From Rhabdophis nuchalis (taxonomy: Eukaryota > Chordata > Lepidosauria > Squamata > Natricidae), in assembly GCA_039707465.1 (NCBI GenBank), contig CM077648.1:18387619-18451618 (forward strand): a stretch of 64,000 nucleotides of DNA, given 5' to 3'. The position numbers were made by a program, and so were the translations under genes. A model generated the notes under the pieces. The model was given only the letters and a program-made list of their open reading frames with translations, had not been told where the DNA came from and searched no databases. Every line of letters begins with the position of its first letter. The first letter of the stretch is position 1. Shown here in pieces: positions 31,835-42,227 of the stretch.

Positions 31835-31997
31835 TCCTTCCTTCCTTTCTTCCTTTCCTTTCCTTTCCTTCCCGTTGGATCACTGGCAGTGGTGGGCCAG
31901 ATTTACTTCCAGGTACGCCAGTGGAACCCCCTCTCATCGGTTCTCTAAATTTCACCAACCGGCTCTACAGGTGCGAGCCTGCAGAAACCCACCACTG
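31615..31997. mobile_element. hAT MITE with internal TTTC microsatellite, copy 2 (inverted)
   Basis: Same family as 21471 in opposite orientation. Starts CAGTGGTGGGTTTCAAATT, ends CAGAAACCCACCACTG, with a perfect duplication ATATAGGC (31607-31614, 31998-32005). The TTTC/TTCC array runs from about 31791 to 31873 and is shorter than in other copies. Confidence 0.93.
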
Positions 31998-32137
31998 ATA
32001 TAGGCATAACAGCTTATGGCAGATAATGACTGGAAAACTCCTAATGAAAAGCCCTTAAAAATTAGGAAGATCTGACTTGATTTTAAAATGATTAGGGAAA
32101 ATAAAGATCATGGTGATTTAAAAAAAAAATAACCTAG

Positions 32138-32345
32138 GAGGTCCTTGGTGCTCTCTGGGCTTGGTTGGTTTCTTGCAGATGTTTCATTGGGTAATAGAAA
32201 CATTACCCAATGGGTAATGTTTGGGTAATGAAACATTACCCAAGTTACATAACATCTTCTAGTACTGATGATGTTACCTAATTGGGTAATGAAACGTGTG
32301 CAAGAAAACAAGTAACTTCAGAGAGCACCAAGGACTCCTCATTTC
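32138..32345. mobile_element. Inverted-repeat element, PLE-like ends
   Basis: The left arm GGTCCTTGGTGCTCTC with TTGCAGATGTTTCATTGGG and the right arm GGGTAATGAAACG with GAGAGCACCAAGGACTCC are inverted copies. GGGTAATG units are amplified between them. The left-arm text also appears at 55978-56040. Position 32265-32295 has a hammerhead-like core (see findings). Confidence 0.5.
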
Positions 32346-32542
32346 AACCCTGAACTATGAATACTTTAAAAAAAAATCTAGCAAATGGTGTCCATGAAGC
32401 TAATGGATCTAGGGGTACTTGAGAAAGATTGTTTCCTGCAGTGAGCATTTAGTATTGGTCAAGCTCTTCATTAAAAAGCAGGGAAAATGTGGTTGTTTCA
32501 GTTTTGTTCTGTTCACTAGCATTGAATCACAACAGTACATAT

Positions 32543-33415
32543 CAGGAGTGGGATTCAGCAGGTTCGGACCTGTTTTGGGGGAGCTGAATGTTAATTTTCA
32601 TCTGGTTTGCCGAACCTGTAGTTACAAGGACTGGCTGAGCCCTCCCACCCTGCCTCACCCCTCCCACGAGTCTCCACATGGCCCGTTCATCATGCCAGGT
32701 AAGGGCAGGGCCCAGCGGAGGCTCTGGGAGGGTGAAAAACAGGCCTACCAGAAGTATTGGGCCTGTTTCCAGCCTACGGAGTCCAGGGGAGGCCATGTTC
32801 ATGCACCTGGAGGTTCAAAGAACACCACCGGATCCTGGGGAGGGTTAAAACTCCCCACCACCCAACCATGAGACTCCATGTGGCCCATTCATCATGCCAG
32901 GTAAGTGCAGGGCCCACACGGAGCTTTGGGAGGGTAAAAAACGGGCCTACCGGAAGTATCGGAAGTTTGGAAATGGGCCTGTTTCCAGCATACGGAGCCC
33001 AGGGGAGACTGTTTTCACCCTCTTAGAGGTTCAATGAATACCATCAGATCCTGGGGAAGATGAAAACTGTCAAGTCCGCAGATGTATGACTGGTGTCGGG
33101 TAGAACATGCCGGGATGCCTCTGAGTGATTTAGGCGCTCCTATTGGTTGGCGCGAATTGTATCATTGGGATTAGTTGCTGCCTCACAGCTGGGGAATATA
33201 AATAGCTGTCAGGCGGCCGGTTTTGTTGATTTCGCTCTTGTTCCATTTGCTGAATAAACAGTTGTTCTGCAACCTCGTAGTCTGTCATACCTCAGCCTCC
33301 GAATTAAAAAAAAAACTCCCCACCACCACCTTGGTGCAGAAAGCCGACTAGGCCATGCCCCCACCCAGCAACCGGGCAGAGAACCGGTTGCTAAAAGTTT
33401 TCAATCCCACCCGTG
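32543..33415. mobile_element. hAT non-autonomous element, 873 bp, with internal duplication and insert
   Basis: Starts CAGGAGTGGGATTCAGC and ends TTTTCAATCCCACCCGTG, with a perfect duplication GTACATAT (32535-32542, 33416-33423). About 200 bp is duplicated in tandem: units near 32667-32868 and 32869-33067 share TTCATCATGCCAGGTAAG, GGAGGGT and GATCCTGGGGA. The second unit is interrupted by the LTR-like insert 33068-33311. Confidence 0.85.
33068..33311 (+). mobile_element. LTR-like insert with promoter and poly(A) signals
   Basis: About 244 bp that are absent from the first duplicated unit of the host element. It starts TGTCAAGTCCG, has CTCCTATTGG (a possible CCAAT box on the other strand) near 33140, TATAAATAG at 33197-33205 and AATAAA at 33253-33258. 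AAAAC flanks it on both sides (33063-33067, 33312-33316). The layout resembles a solo LTR, although the right end in A-rich sequence is not a clear CA. Confidence 0.55.
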
Positions 33416-33423
33416 GTACATAT

Positions 33424-34037
33424 GCTTCTCACTCCCTTATCATTAGGGGGGGGGGGAGAATCCCCAGTTATTTGTATAGTGAAGCATGGAATGGTTAGAA
33501 GGAAGAAATCCTTTTAATTGCTACAGCTCTGGCAATATGACATCTAATGTACCCTTCAATAGTCAAATGGCAACTTTCATCAGAGTGCAAAACATAACCT
33601 AAATCAGGTTCACATATGTCATTCAGGTAATTAAGCTTTAATGAAGAAGCTCCATGGTTACCAGTACTTTAGACCTGTCCAGATTTTCCGATATTGCCAT
33701 CGTATAAACCAGCTCTTCAATGAATCATTTCCGTAAAGCTGGGTTAGTCATAGAAAATCATTTGCGTGGACAGCTGGCCTTCTGAAATTATTTTAAAAAT
33801 AGAGATTTATGTTCTGTCTCACTCCTGAATAGATTTAGGATTGCTACAGTTACAGCTAGGATTGACTCCTGGCTATTCATCATTCACTGAACTCCCCTTA
33901 ACTTTCTTCCCATCCATAGAAAACAGACGACCAACATTTTTGTAAGATCTCTGGAATTAGAATGCTCAGCAAAAGCTCCTTATATTAGTTAGATGTTAAA
34001 GAAATGGGAGAACCTACATAAAAGCACAAATAGCTAC
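33424..34037. other. Unique DNA, nothing recognised
   Basis: A G run at 33447-33456. Otherwise no feature recognised. Confidence 0.5.
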
Positions 34038-34655
34038 ATTGTTGTTAGTTGTAAAGTCATGTCCAACCATCGCGACCCCATGGACAATGTTTCTCTACCA
34101 AACTCTGGAATCCATTTATGCCTACTGCTTGGGTGACTCCATCCAGCCACCTCATTCTCTGTTGTCCCATTCTTTTTTTGCCCTCAATCGTTCCCAGCAT
34201 TAGGCTCTTCTCTAGCGAGTCCTTCCTTCTCATTAGGTGGCCAGAATATTTGGATTTCATCGTTAGGATCTGGCCTTCAAAAGGGCAGTCTGGGTTGATC
34301 TCCTCTAAGGACTGACTGGTTGGATCACCTTGCAATCCAAGGGACTGGCAGGAGTCTTCTCCAACATCATAGTGCAAAGACCTCAATTCTTTGATGCTCA
34401 GCCTTCCTTATGGTCCAACTTTCACAGCCATACATTGCAACTGGGAAAACCATAGCCTTGACTATACACACTTTTGTTGGCAGGGTGATGTCTCTGCTTT
34501 TGAATATGCTGTCTAGATTTGTCATAGCTTTCCTCCCCAGAAGAAGCATCTTTTAATTTCTTGATGCTAGTCCCCGACCACGGTGATCTTGGAGCCCAGG
34601 AAAATAAAATCTGTCACTACCTCCATTTCTTTTCCATCTATTTGCCAGGAATTGA
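34038..34655 (-). mobile_element. Bov-B (RTE clade) LINE, 3' end
   Basis: The minus strand encodes the C-terminal part of Bov-B ORF2 and its 3' end. The copy is 5'-truncated at about 34655. Bov-B is known to be abundant in squamates and to have moved horizontally between vertebrates. Confidence 0.85.
34057..34549 (-). pseudogene. Bov-B ORF2 C-terminal coding remnant
   Basis: Two overlapping minus-strand frames (34367-34549, 34057-34386) together give the tail of the Bov-B reverse transcriptase. The first reads SRDITLPTKVCIVKAMVF and VAMYGCESWTIRKAEHQRI; the second reads SGHLMRRKDSLEKSLMLG and RQQ..-like GQQRMRWLDGVTQ. They are split by a frameshift near 34370-34385. The catalytic reverse-transcriptase motifs are not included, so the remnant has no activity. 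Confidence 0.8.
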
Positions 34656-35460
34656 TAAATAGCTACATAGAGTTGGTCAAATTAGTGCATTTAGAGTCAT
34701 CTAAAGTGTAGTTTCACTTTAGCACAGTTTAACAGTTAGGGTCCTCTAAAGGCTAGTTCCCTTTAGCATCGTTAACACAACTATATACATTCAGTACATA
34801 ACACCCATCTTCAAACATGCTTACGAATATGGAATCTATATTATGCAGGCTAGTAATGTAACTGACACACAGTGTGCATTTAGAGACCTAGCAAATTCCA
34901 AACCTGGATGAGTTGAAAAGAACTATGATGATTATCTGATAAATTGAAGAAGAAGAAATATCTTGTATCACCAGGTAGCTTTTAGACCTCCATATATTTT
35001 TCATTCTTAGGAGACTGATTTCAGTGAATGGTAGGGTTGCATTTGTGTCTCTGTGGCCACTTCATGATAAATTATAGGTAAGCAAATGTTTCTAATACAC
35101 AATTTTTCATCTACTGCTATCTGGCCAGCCCACCTGGTTTCTATAGTTTACCATACTGACAGTGAAGCAAGGAAAAATCAGTACGATGCCAGTTATTGAA
35201 CATATCCATCTGCAACCCTGTGTTATTTTTCATTTGCTAAATGTATGGTGTTTTTATTTGCTTACTTCATGAGGGTGAAGGGTGACTATACTATTTGTTG
35301 CAGAAGATATTCAGCCAACAGAAACAAAAGGAAGGTGGGAAGCAGCTCAAAAGAGGTTCCCTAGTTTCCTGGAAAGTAAAAGTACTAGTAAAATATGAGT
35401 AAAAGTAACTAATAAAAACAAACAAATGCTTTCAAATTTATAAGATTCTGTTATTGTACC
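34656..35460. other. Unique DNA, nothing recognised
   Basis: The motifs GTGTAGTTTCACTTTAGCA and GGCTAGTTCCCTTTAGCA near 34705-34765 form a diverged local duplication. Nothing else is recognised. Confidence 0.5.
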
Positions 35461-35468
35461 CTTATAAC

Positions 35469-35675
35469 CAGAGATGGTATTCTGCTGGTTCAAACCAGTT
35501 TATCTGAACCGATAGTGGAAACTGTGGGTGCGCCCCAGCACTATCCTGTCCCATTTAGGTATTCTTTTCAGCCAAAGCGCATGCACGGATGTGCTGCTTG
35601 GGAGTGAAGTGAGTGTGTGCATGCATGCACTCATATTTGAAAACCAGTAGGGAAGGTAAGTGAATACCACCCCTA
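35469..35675. mobile_element. hAT non-autonomous element, 207 bp
   Basis: Starts CAGAGATGGTATTCTGC, ends GTGAATACCACCCCTA, with a perfect duplication CTTATAAC (35461-35468, 35676-35683). The interior has GAACCGATAGTGG and GCATGCATGCA. Confidence 0.9.
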
Positions 35676-35794
35676 CTTATAACTAGTACTTATTATAGCA
35701 TTAATACTTATGGTCTTTGTTTCTTGTCTGGATGAGAAGAGCTGACAAATAGGCTTGCCAGACCTCAGGCCCAATTGATGCTATAGGATTACAA

Positions 35795-35945
35795 CAGTGG
35801 TGGGTTTCTGCAGGCTCGCACCTACTCGCGAGAGCCAGTTGGTGAAATTTAGAGAATCGGTGAGAGGGGGTTCCACCGCCGTACCTGGAAGTAAATCTGG
35901 CCCGCCGCTGCCAGTGACCCAACAGAAAGGAAAGAAAAGGAAGGA

Positions 35946-36041
<96 letters not shown>

Positions 36042-36217
36042 ATTTATCATCACAATTGAGTCCAAAATTTTGGTTGCTAAGCAAGAGCGTTGTTAAATGA
36101 GTTTCACCACATTTTAAAAGGTGGCCACTCCGACCCTGTCACATGACTGCCAAGCCACGGCCACAAAATAGGCCACACCCACAGAGTAGGTTCTAAAAAA
36201 TTTGAAACCCACCACTG
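35795..36217. mobile_element. hAT MITE with internal GAAA microsatellite, copy 3
   Basis: Starts CAGTGGTGGGTTTCTGCAGG and ends TTTGAAACCCACCACTG, with a perfect duplication GATTACAA (35787-35794, 36218-36225). The array (about 35928-36041) is mainly uninterrupted GAAA, the purest of the five. Confidence 0.93.
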
Positions 36218-36413
36218 GATTACAAGCTGTCTAGGAATTCTTGCTGCTAGAATTTAAATATAAATGGAAGACCTTAAGTTAGGGAAAACTGTAGTAGAAT
36301 ATAGAGCTAGGTTGACCATGCATACAAATGTTTTATGTTATTTGTTTTTTAAGGATAGTCAGTTTAGAAGAAAGTAAAGGTGGATTGCATTTTATGAAGA
36401 AATTTCAAGTCTG

Positions 36414-36656
36414 TGTTGTGGTGCGCCAGCAGCCAGCAGATTTGGACAGTGAGGAGGTTGGGGAGGAACATGGGCCTGACCTAGAGTCTGGGGAAGGCTC
36501 TGACGAGGGCTCTGCATCGGAGGCAGAGATGGGGCCATGACCATCTGACAGTTACCAGCTGCCTTCAGAATCAGATATCAGTGAGGCAGATACATAGAGC
36601 TGAATGAAGGTCATGGGTGAGAATATATGAGGGAATAGGATCAGAAAGCCAAGAGG
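36414..36656 (+). mobile_element. LTR-like 5' fragment related to 2420-2904
   Basis: It starts TGTTGTGG and continues with CCAGCAGCCAGCAGA and GAGG-rich sequence, comparable to the first half of the solo LTRs at 2420 and 45903. The right end is lost near the hAT insertion 36665. The acidic 70-codon frame here follows from GAG/GAC-rich composition. Confidence 0.5.
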
Positions 36657-36664
36657 GTATAGGT

Positions 36665-37036
36665 CAGTAAGGGCTCACCTTTTTTGGCTCATGTGCCAAA
36701 AGCGGGGGGAGCGCAGGGGGGTCGTGCATGGGCATGCCACACCCATAATGCTATGTGCGCAACCCCCTGCTTTTGGCATGCTTTTTTCCCCCTCCCCAGG
36801 CTCCAGAGGCTTTCTAGGAGCTTGGGGAGGGTGAAAACAGCCTCCCCCCCACCTCCAGAGGCTTCAGGAGCTTCCCTGAAGCCTCCAGAGGGCGGAAAAC
36901 GGTCTCAAAAGAAGCCCTAAATCAGCTGGCTAACACACACAAGCATGCTGGAGCTCACAGGGCAGCACCTTGTGTGCCCTAAGAAATGGTTCCGCGTGCC
37001 ACCTGTGGAACCCGTGCCATAGGTTCGCCATCACGG
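36665..37036. mobile_element. hAT non-autonomous element, 372 bp
   Basis: Starts CAGTAAGGGCTCACC and ends GGTTCGCCATCACGG, with a perfect duplication GTATAGGT (36657-36664, 37037-37044). The interior has inverted CTCCAGAGGCTT and GCCTCCAGAGG blocks. Same family as 17794 but in the opposite orientation. Confidence 0.88.
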
Positions 37037-37044
37037 GTATAGGT

Positions 37045-37269
37045 AGTCTTATTTCCTGTTCCTTAGCTATCATTCAAAGATACAATGGACGTCCCCCCCA
37101 AATACTTACAACCTGATTCCAAATTTCTAACAGCCGTGCCTAAAACAACCCCCCCCCCCCATAATAACATGACTGCATGTCAGACAATCAGAAACCGGCC
37201 ACATTTATAGCCATTTGCAATATCCTCTCTGTCAGGGTGCCAGACCTGACACTCTGGTTGCATGGCCAG
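37045..37269. other. Short unrecognised stretch
   Basis: C runs at 37095-37100 and 37149-37160. No feature recognised. Confidence 0.4.
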
Positions 37270-37490
37270 CAGTGAGTTGCACATTTTGTTACCATCGGTT
37301 CACCCCACGCACACCTGCTCACTTCACCCATTCCATGCATGTGCCTGGACTTCCACATATGCTCTTTGCTCATGCGCCCTGCCTCAGAAAGGTGTCTAAA
37401 TAGGACTGCATAAAGCCGGGGCAGGCCCCCCTGCAATTTCCGCTACCAGTTTGGGCGAACTGGTCCAACCGGCTGAATACCACCTCTGTA
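37270..37490. mobile_element. hAT element fragment
   Basis: The right end TTTCCGCTACCAGTTTGGGC, AACCGGCTGAATACC and ACCTCTG is a hAT terminus like 20824-20993. GCAGGCCCCCCTGC lies before it. No left end or target duplication was found. Confidence 0.55.
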
Positions 37491-37721
37491 CATGACTGCG
37501 TTTTGTGACATTTTTAATGAAAACCAACGTTTACTTCAAACTTCTGGCAAAACCAGCCGAAAATGAAAAATTGGTTTGCCTGGTGATTATGGTATGTGCT
37601 TAAAGACCATGGCAGTCACTTAACAACTACTGCAAAAAAATAATAATAATAATCATAAAAATTGGACCAGTCACACAGGTGGCCTGCTTTTCGACTGTCA
37701 CAACTTACAAATTCAATGGGC
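37491..37721. other. Short unrecognised stretch
   Basis: AT-rich, with an AAT run near 37637-37655. Confidence 0.4.
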
Positions 37722-38690
37722 AAATTCAAATTCAAATTTATTCGATTTATAAACCGCCCTCTCTCCCCAAAGGGACTCGGGGCGGTGTACAGGAAAAATT
37801 AAAAAACCATATAAAACATACAATATATACAAAGTTAAAAATGAATTAAATTAAACCTGTACAAAAATTTAAAAAACATTTAAAATACAACCCACCTAAG
37901 CTAAAATTCCCTAAAGTCTAATATCCATATACGTATTTGGCAGATGTTATATTGAGAGAGTCAAAACTGTTACGCAAGACCAGCTTGCTGAAAGAGAGTT
38001 TTAAGTGAACGGCGAAAGAGGGGAAGGTCCGTGATAGTGTGAAGTTCGGGGGGTAGGTCTTTCCAGAGGGCTGGCCCTGCCACAGAGAAGGCCCTACCCC
38101 TGGGCACCGCAAGCCGGCACTGACCAGCGGTTGGTACCCTCAGTAGGCCCTCTCTGTGGGAGCGTATTGGACGCAGGGAGGTGTGTGGCAGGAGACGGTC
38201 CCACAAGTAGCTAGGCCCGAGCCATGGAGCGATTTGAAGATGGTAACAAGCACCTTGAAGCGCACCCGGAAGGCCACCGGTAGCCAGTGCAGCTCGCGCA
38301 GGAGAGGTGTTATGTGGGAGTAACGAGAAGCTCCCATAATCCCCTGCGCGGCCGCATTCTGGACCAACTGGAGCCTCCGGGTGCACCTCAAGGGGAGGTG
38401 CATGTAAAGAGTGTTACAATAGTCTAACTGAGACGTCACGAGTGCCTGAGTGACAGTGCGGAGGGCATCTTGGTCCAGAAAGGGACGCAACTGGCGTACC
38501 AGGTGAACCTGGTAGAATGCCCCCCTGGTCACGGCCGTCACATGGTCGTCTAAGGACAGCCAGGAATCCAGGAGGACGCCCAAGTTGCGAGCCCTTTCCG
38601 CGGGGGCCAATGACTCACCCCCGATAACCAGCGATGGAGTCTGGCTATGCCGAGATGCCGGAAACCACAGGCCCCATTACAGTTATACGC
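37722..38690 (-). mobile_element. L2/CR1 LINE 3' part, minus strand, 969 bp
   Basis: From a CAAATTCAAATTCAAATTT tail, through a 3' UTR with GGACTCGGGGCGGTGTAC, into about 700 bp of ORF2 C-terminal coding sequence. The minus strand covers residues after the polymerase active site only. Confidence 0.88.
37970..38610 (-). pseudogene. L2 ORF2 C-terminal coding remnant
   Basis: Minus-strand frames 38140-38610 and 37970-38386 overlap and are shifted relative to each other. Together they read ARNLGVLLDSWLSLDDHV, LDYCNTLYMHLPLRC, RRLQLVQNAAAQGIMG, LHWLPVAFRVRFKVL, then LLRVPTAGQCRLAVPRG and SVAGPALWKDLPPELH. This is the thumb and C-terminal part that the 11221-12564 frame begins to show. One frameshift near 38150-38200 inactivates it. 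Confidence 0.8.
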
Positions 38691-39654
38691 TGAGGACTAT
38701 TTTGATAAGGTGAATAGGAAAGCTTTAAAAAGATCAGGAGCTTGTGCTTAAATCAGGAACAGACAAAAAGCTAATGTACCCAGTCAGAGTGACAAGAGAA
38801 GTGAATATTTTGGCAGTCAGCAGTTGACTAGCTATGAGGGGTTCAAGGTGAGTCAACAGAAGTACATGAGAGAATATTGCAGTAATTAATACAAGAAGCA
38901 CAAAATGAAAGTGATGGGTCTGTAAGCATCTATCAGGCATAGACTTATTTTGAGACCATGATTGCTCTCCTTCCTGAATATACTCTCAATTAAAGTCTAA
39001 CTTTATTCTGCATAGCACATGTCATATAACACCGTCACACTGACAGGTGTCCAATTAGATTTTAAGAGGGGTCAGTCTATTCCTTCCAAATCTCAATAGA
39101 TATTAATCTCAACTAGGACCTTGGGTGACCAGTCTTTCAAACACAAGTAAGAAATAACTGAAATATTTTCCCCTGGCTACATTTGTAACTTTCGGAATAA
39201 TGAATCATTTATTCTTTCCAGGGATTTGGGTAATATGTCGGTGTTTGTGTGTGTTTAAAAGCATATACCAAGGATCACATTTTATTATCCCTTGCCAACA
39301 AGGCAGCAGGAAATCAAAATTAATTAAGTACCAAAGGTATTTGAAAGAGGTATTCCTGTTAATTAGTTTTTACACAAATAAACTAATCCCCTCCACTGAA
39401 ATTTAAATGCATCTACGTGGGCATATATGAATATAGGAAAGTACAGTTGTGAAGGTTATGGTAAAACAGCAAACCTGGGGAATTTGCAAGGGGCGTATTG
39501 TGACTGCAGGGTGTGTATTGATATGGCAATAAAGCAAAGGTGGAAGGGCCCCACACCAAGATGGAGAGTGATCTCATCAACACGACTCTGCCTTTCTCCA
39601 GGACAAGGTGGCATCCCCACCCCTCCGCCATGGACTATTTAGATCGCCAACACT
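38691..39654. other. Unique DNA, nothing recognised
   Basis: No gene or repeat family is recognised over about 960 bp. Confidence 0.5.
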
Positions 39655-40080
39655 AAATAACAGAATAACAGAATTGGAAATGATTTTGGAGGTCTGATCA
39701 AACAGGAGACCCTATGCCATTCCAGACAAATGGTTGTCCAATCTCTTCTTAAGAGTCTCCAGTAATGGAGTACCCATAACATCTGAAGGCAAATGGTTCT
39801 CACTGGTTAATTGTTCTGACTGTCAAGAAATTTCTCTTTAGTTTTAGGTTGCTTCTCTCCTTGATTTGTTTCCACCCATTGCTTCTTGTCCTGCCCTCAG
39901 GTGCTTTGGAGAATAGCTTGACTCCTCCTTTGTGGCAGCCCCTGAGATATCAGAAAACTGCTTTCATGTCACTCCTGGTCCTTTTCGTTAAACTACACAT
40001 ACCCAGTTCCTGCAACTGTTCTTCATATGTCTCCAGTCTCCTAATCATCTTTGTTGCTCTTCTCTGCACTCTTCCTAGAG
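39655..40080 (-). mobile_element. CR1-type LINE 3' end, minus strand
   Basis: Complement of the family at 53195-53610: ATAACAGAATAACAG tail, TGGTTGTCCAATCTCTTCTT, GTCAAGAAATTTCTC and CCTCCTTTGTGGCAGCCCC. On the minus strand it encodes QLQELGMCSLTKR, the CR1 C-terminal tail, with disruptions. Confidence 0.85.
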
Positions 40081-40230
40081 TATCCATTACATCATTCTCT
40101 CCTTGGTTAGTATTCATCCATTGCTTTTTGACCTGCCTCTGGGTGCTTTGGAGAATAACCTCTTCTTCTTTGTGGCAGCCCTTCAAATATTGAAACACTG
40201 CTATCACCCCTAGTCCTTGGTCTACCCAAT
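40081..40230 (-). mobile_element. Second CR1 fragment, minus strand
   Basis: After the first fragment the text starts over: CATTGCTTTTTGACCTGCC and TGCTTTGGAGAATAACCTC repeat the middle of the same family (compare 39878-39930). It is a partial duplication or a second insertion. Confidence 0.7.
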
Positions 40231-40348
40231 TATGGTCTACCCAATTATGGGATGGAACATACAGTTTCTGATTTCTCCTTTCAACTGCAATCCAGGAGAC
40301 TTTGCAGGCAGTCACTTCCGCAACAAACTATTTTTGTGTTGAATTTAT

Positions 40349-40396
40349 GCTAGCTGATGAGAGCTAAATAGTAGCTTGAAATAGATCTATACTAGT
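40349..40396 (+). ncRNA. Hammerhead ribozyme, type I (copy 3)
   Basis: Core CTGATGA (40354-40360). Stem II is GAGCT (40361-40365) with AGCTT (40373-40377), four Watson-Crick pairs plus one wobble, around a 7-nt loop. GAAA is at 40378-40381. Stem III is the palindrome ATAGATCTAT (40381-40390) and the cleavage triplet is ATA (40389-40391). Stem I is GCTAG (40349-40353) with CTAGT (40392-40396). Self-cleavage is expected after 40391. A of NUH is allowed but slower than C. Confidence 0.72.
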
Positions 40397-40560
40397 CTCC
40401 CTTTCTTTCTTTGTTGTCAAACATAAATATAATTTGGATAGGTTTTGCAGCTGTGATGTGGAATTTATTTATATTGCTTTTTATATTGCAATTTTTGCAA
40501 CTTTCCAGTTCCCTCTCTTGATAAGCTCTCAAATTGTGAAGACTTTCTGAACATACAGCG
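40397..40560. other. Short unique stretch
   Basis: Nothing recognised after the ribozyme. Confidence 0.4.
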
Positions 40561-40957
40561 CAGAGGTGGTATTCAGCAGGTTCTGTCCGGTTCTGGAGAA
40601 CCAGTAGCAGAAATTTTGAGTAGTTCAGAGAACCAACAAATGCCACCTCTGACTGGCCCTACCCCCATCTATTCTCTGCCTCCAGAGTCCCAGCTGATTG
40701 GGAGGAAATGGGAATTTTGCAAGTAAGTAATCTTCCCCTGGAGTGGGGAGGGAATGGGGATTTTGCAGTATCCTTCCCCTGGATTGAAGAGGGAATAGTG
40801 ATTTTACAGTATCCTTCCTCCAGGAGTGGGGAGGGAATGGGGATTTCGCAGTATCCTTCCCCTGCCACGCCCACCAAGCCATGCCCACCAAGCCATGCCA
40901 TGCCCACCAAGCTACGCCCACTGAATCCGTAGTAAAAAATTTTGAATCCCATCACTG
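40561..40957. mobile_element. hAT non-autonomous element, 397 bp
   Basis: Starts CAGAGGTGGTATTCAGCAGG and ends AATTTTGAATCCCATCACTG, as in 45489-45776. The interior GGGATTTTGCAGTATCC unit is present several times, and GCCCACCAAGCCATGCC is repeated in tandem. I find no matching 8-bp flanks. Confidence 0.8.
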
Positions 40958-41605
40958 ATTCATCTGAATTGTGATGTCCATTAGGATCCAGAAAATGGTA
41001 ATACCTGACCTTGTATTAAAGGATTCCAAACTGATCCATTGAGGCACAATGAAAAAAAAGCTGATTGAAAGACGTCCTGTGCCGTATCTAATCTAGCAAT
41101 TTTGCTTCTACAGTGGGCAATCAGATGCTTAAACATAACATGATATGTAACATGAACAAGTAGCCTTGTCCTATTTTGCCTCTGCAACACTATAGCCTAC
41201 ATCAGGGTGTATATAACACCCTGATGAATAGGTATTTATAACCTTCTCCATAAATTTGACAAATCTTCTTTTAATGCTATTTAAGTTGATGGTTTTGGCT
41301 ATGTAGTGCGTGAAGAAGCACTTTCCCTTTTTATGTCCTAATTACCTAACCTTCAGTTTCATTGGGTGTCCTTTGACTCTGGTATCTTTCCCCCTTCCTA
41401 TCAACTGTCTGCATATTGTTGTTATTTTAACAATGTCTATCAGAGCAAAACAGAAGAGGAAACACTATTGCTCTCAACCTGTCTTTGAAATAGGTGCCTT
41501 TCTGCTTGCCAGGGGAGACAGGAAACAATCTGACCTCAAAAGCATGTTTATTGCCACTCCACTGGCAGCTCAATTCATGTGTTGCAGAATACCACACATA
41601 AAAAG
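40958..41605. other. Unique DNA with a perfect short hairpin
   Basis: A perfect 11-bp inverted repeat with a 5-bp loop (CATCAGGGTGT and its complement) stands at 41200-41226. No gene recognised. Confidence 0.5.
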
Positions 41606-41745
41606 CAGGGCTGGGTTGCAAATTCTGGCGCTACCGGTTTGCTCGGGCTCACACGCAGAAGCATCCAGGCTGGTGGGCGGAGCCTCCCACTGCCACCACG
41701 ACGGGTTCGCCCGAACCCATCACAACTGGGAGCAACCCACCTCTG
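41606..41745. mobile_element. hAT MITE, 140 bp
   Basis: Starts CAGGGCTGGGTTGC and ends GCAACCCACCTCTG, with a perfect duplication ATAAAAAG (41598-41605, 41746-41753). Confidence 0.9.
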
Positions 41746-41753
41746 ATAAAAAG

Positions 41754-42227
41754 ACATGAGCAGCATATGGGAAAAGGACTTGGAGAAATGCACTTCCCAA
41801 AGAAACGCATACTAGAAAATAGATATACAAAAACATAGAAGTGGGTAGGTTGAAGGTTCTCTTAGCAAGTTTACAAAGCATTTGATGGATGACCAAAGAA
41901 GATCAGCAAATTAAATAGAAACAATATTTTGCGATTAAGTAGTATTTATTAATTCCAAGGAAGAAGGTGATTTTTGAAAACTATTGTCTGACTATAGCTG
42001 TCAGTTTTCAGAGACTGTATTATTAAAATCAGAACACTGCATTCTCTAAATGTGTAGACTTATGTAGTAATGTATCAAGGACGCTTATATTTTCAGGAGT
42101 ATTCCATTATTTCATGTTGAGGTACAAGTCAATGAGCTTCATTTTGTTAAAAAAAACCACTGTACAGATTTACAACAGTTCATTTAGTGATGGATGGATG
42201 GATGGATGGATGAATGTAATAATAGAC
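41754..42227. other. Unique DNA with (ATGG)n
   Basis: A short GATG/GATGG run at about 42189-42215. Nothing else recognised. Confidence 0.5.

Noticed and set aside
36328..36540. Acidic 70-codon open frame, possible small protein
   Set aside because: It overlaps an LTR-like fragment and its acidity follows from GAG/GAC-rich composition. No domain.
37270..37490. 8-bp target duplication for this hAT fragment
   Set aside because: I could not find TACATGAC at the left side, so only a fragment is claimed.
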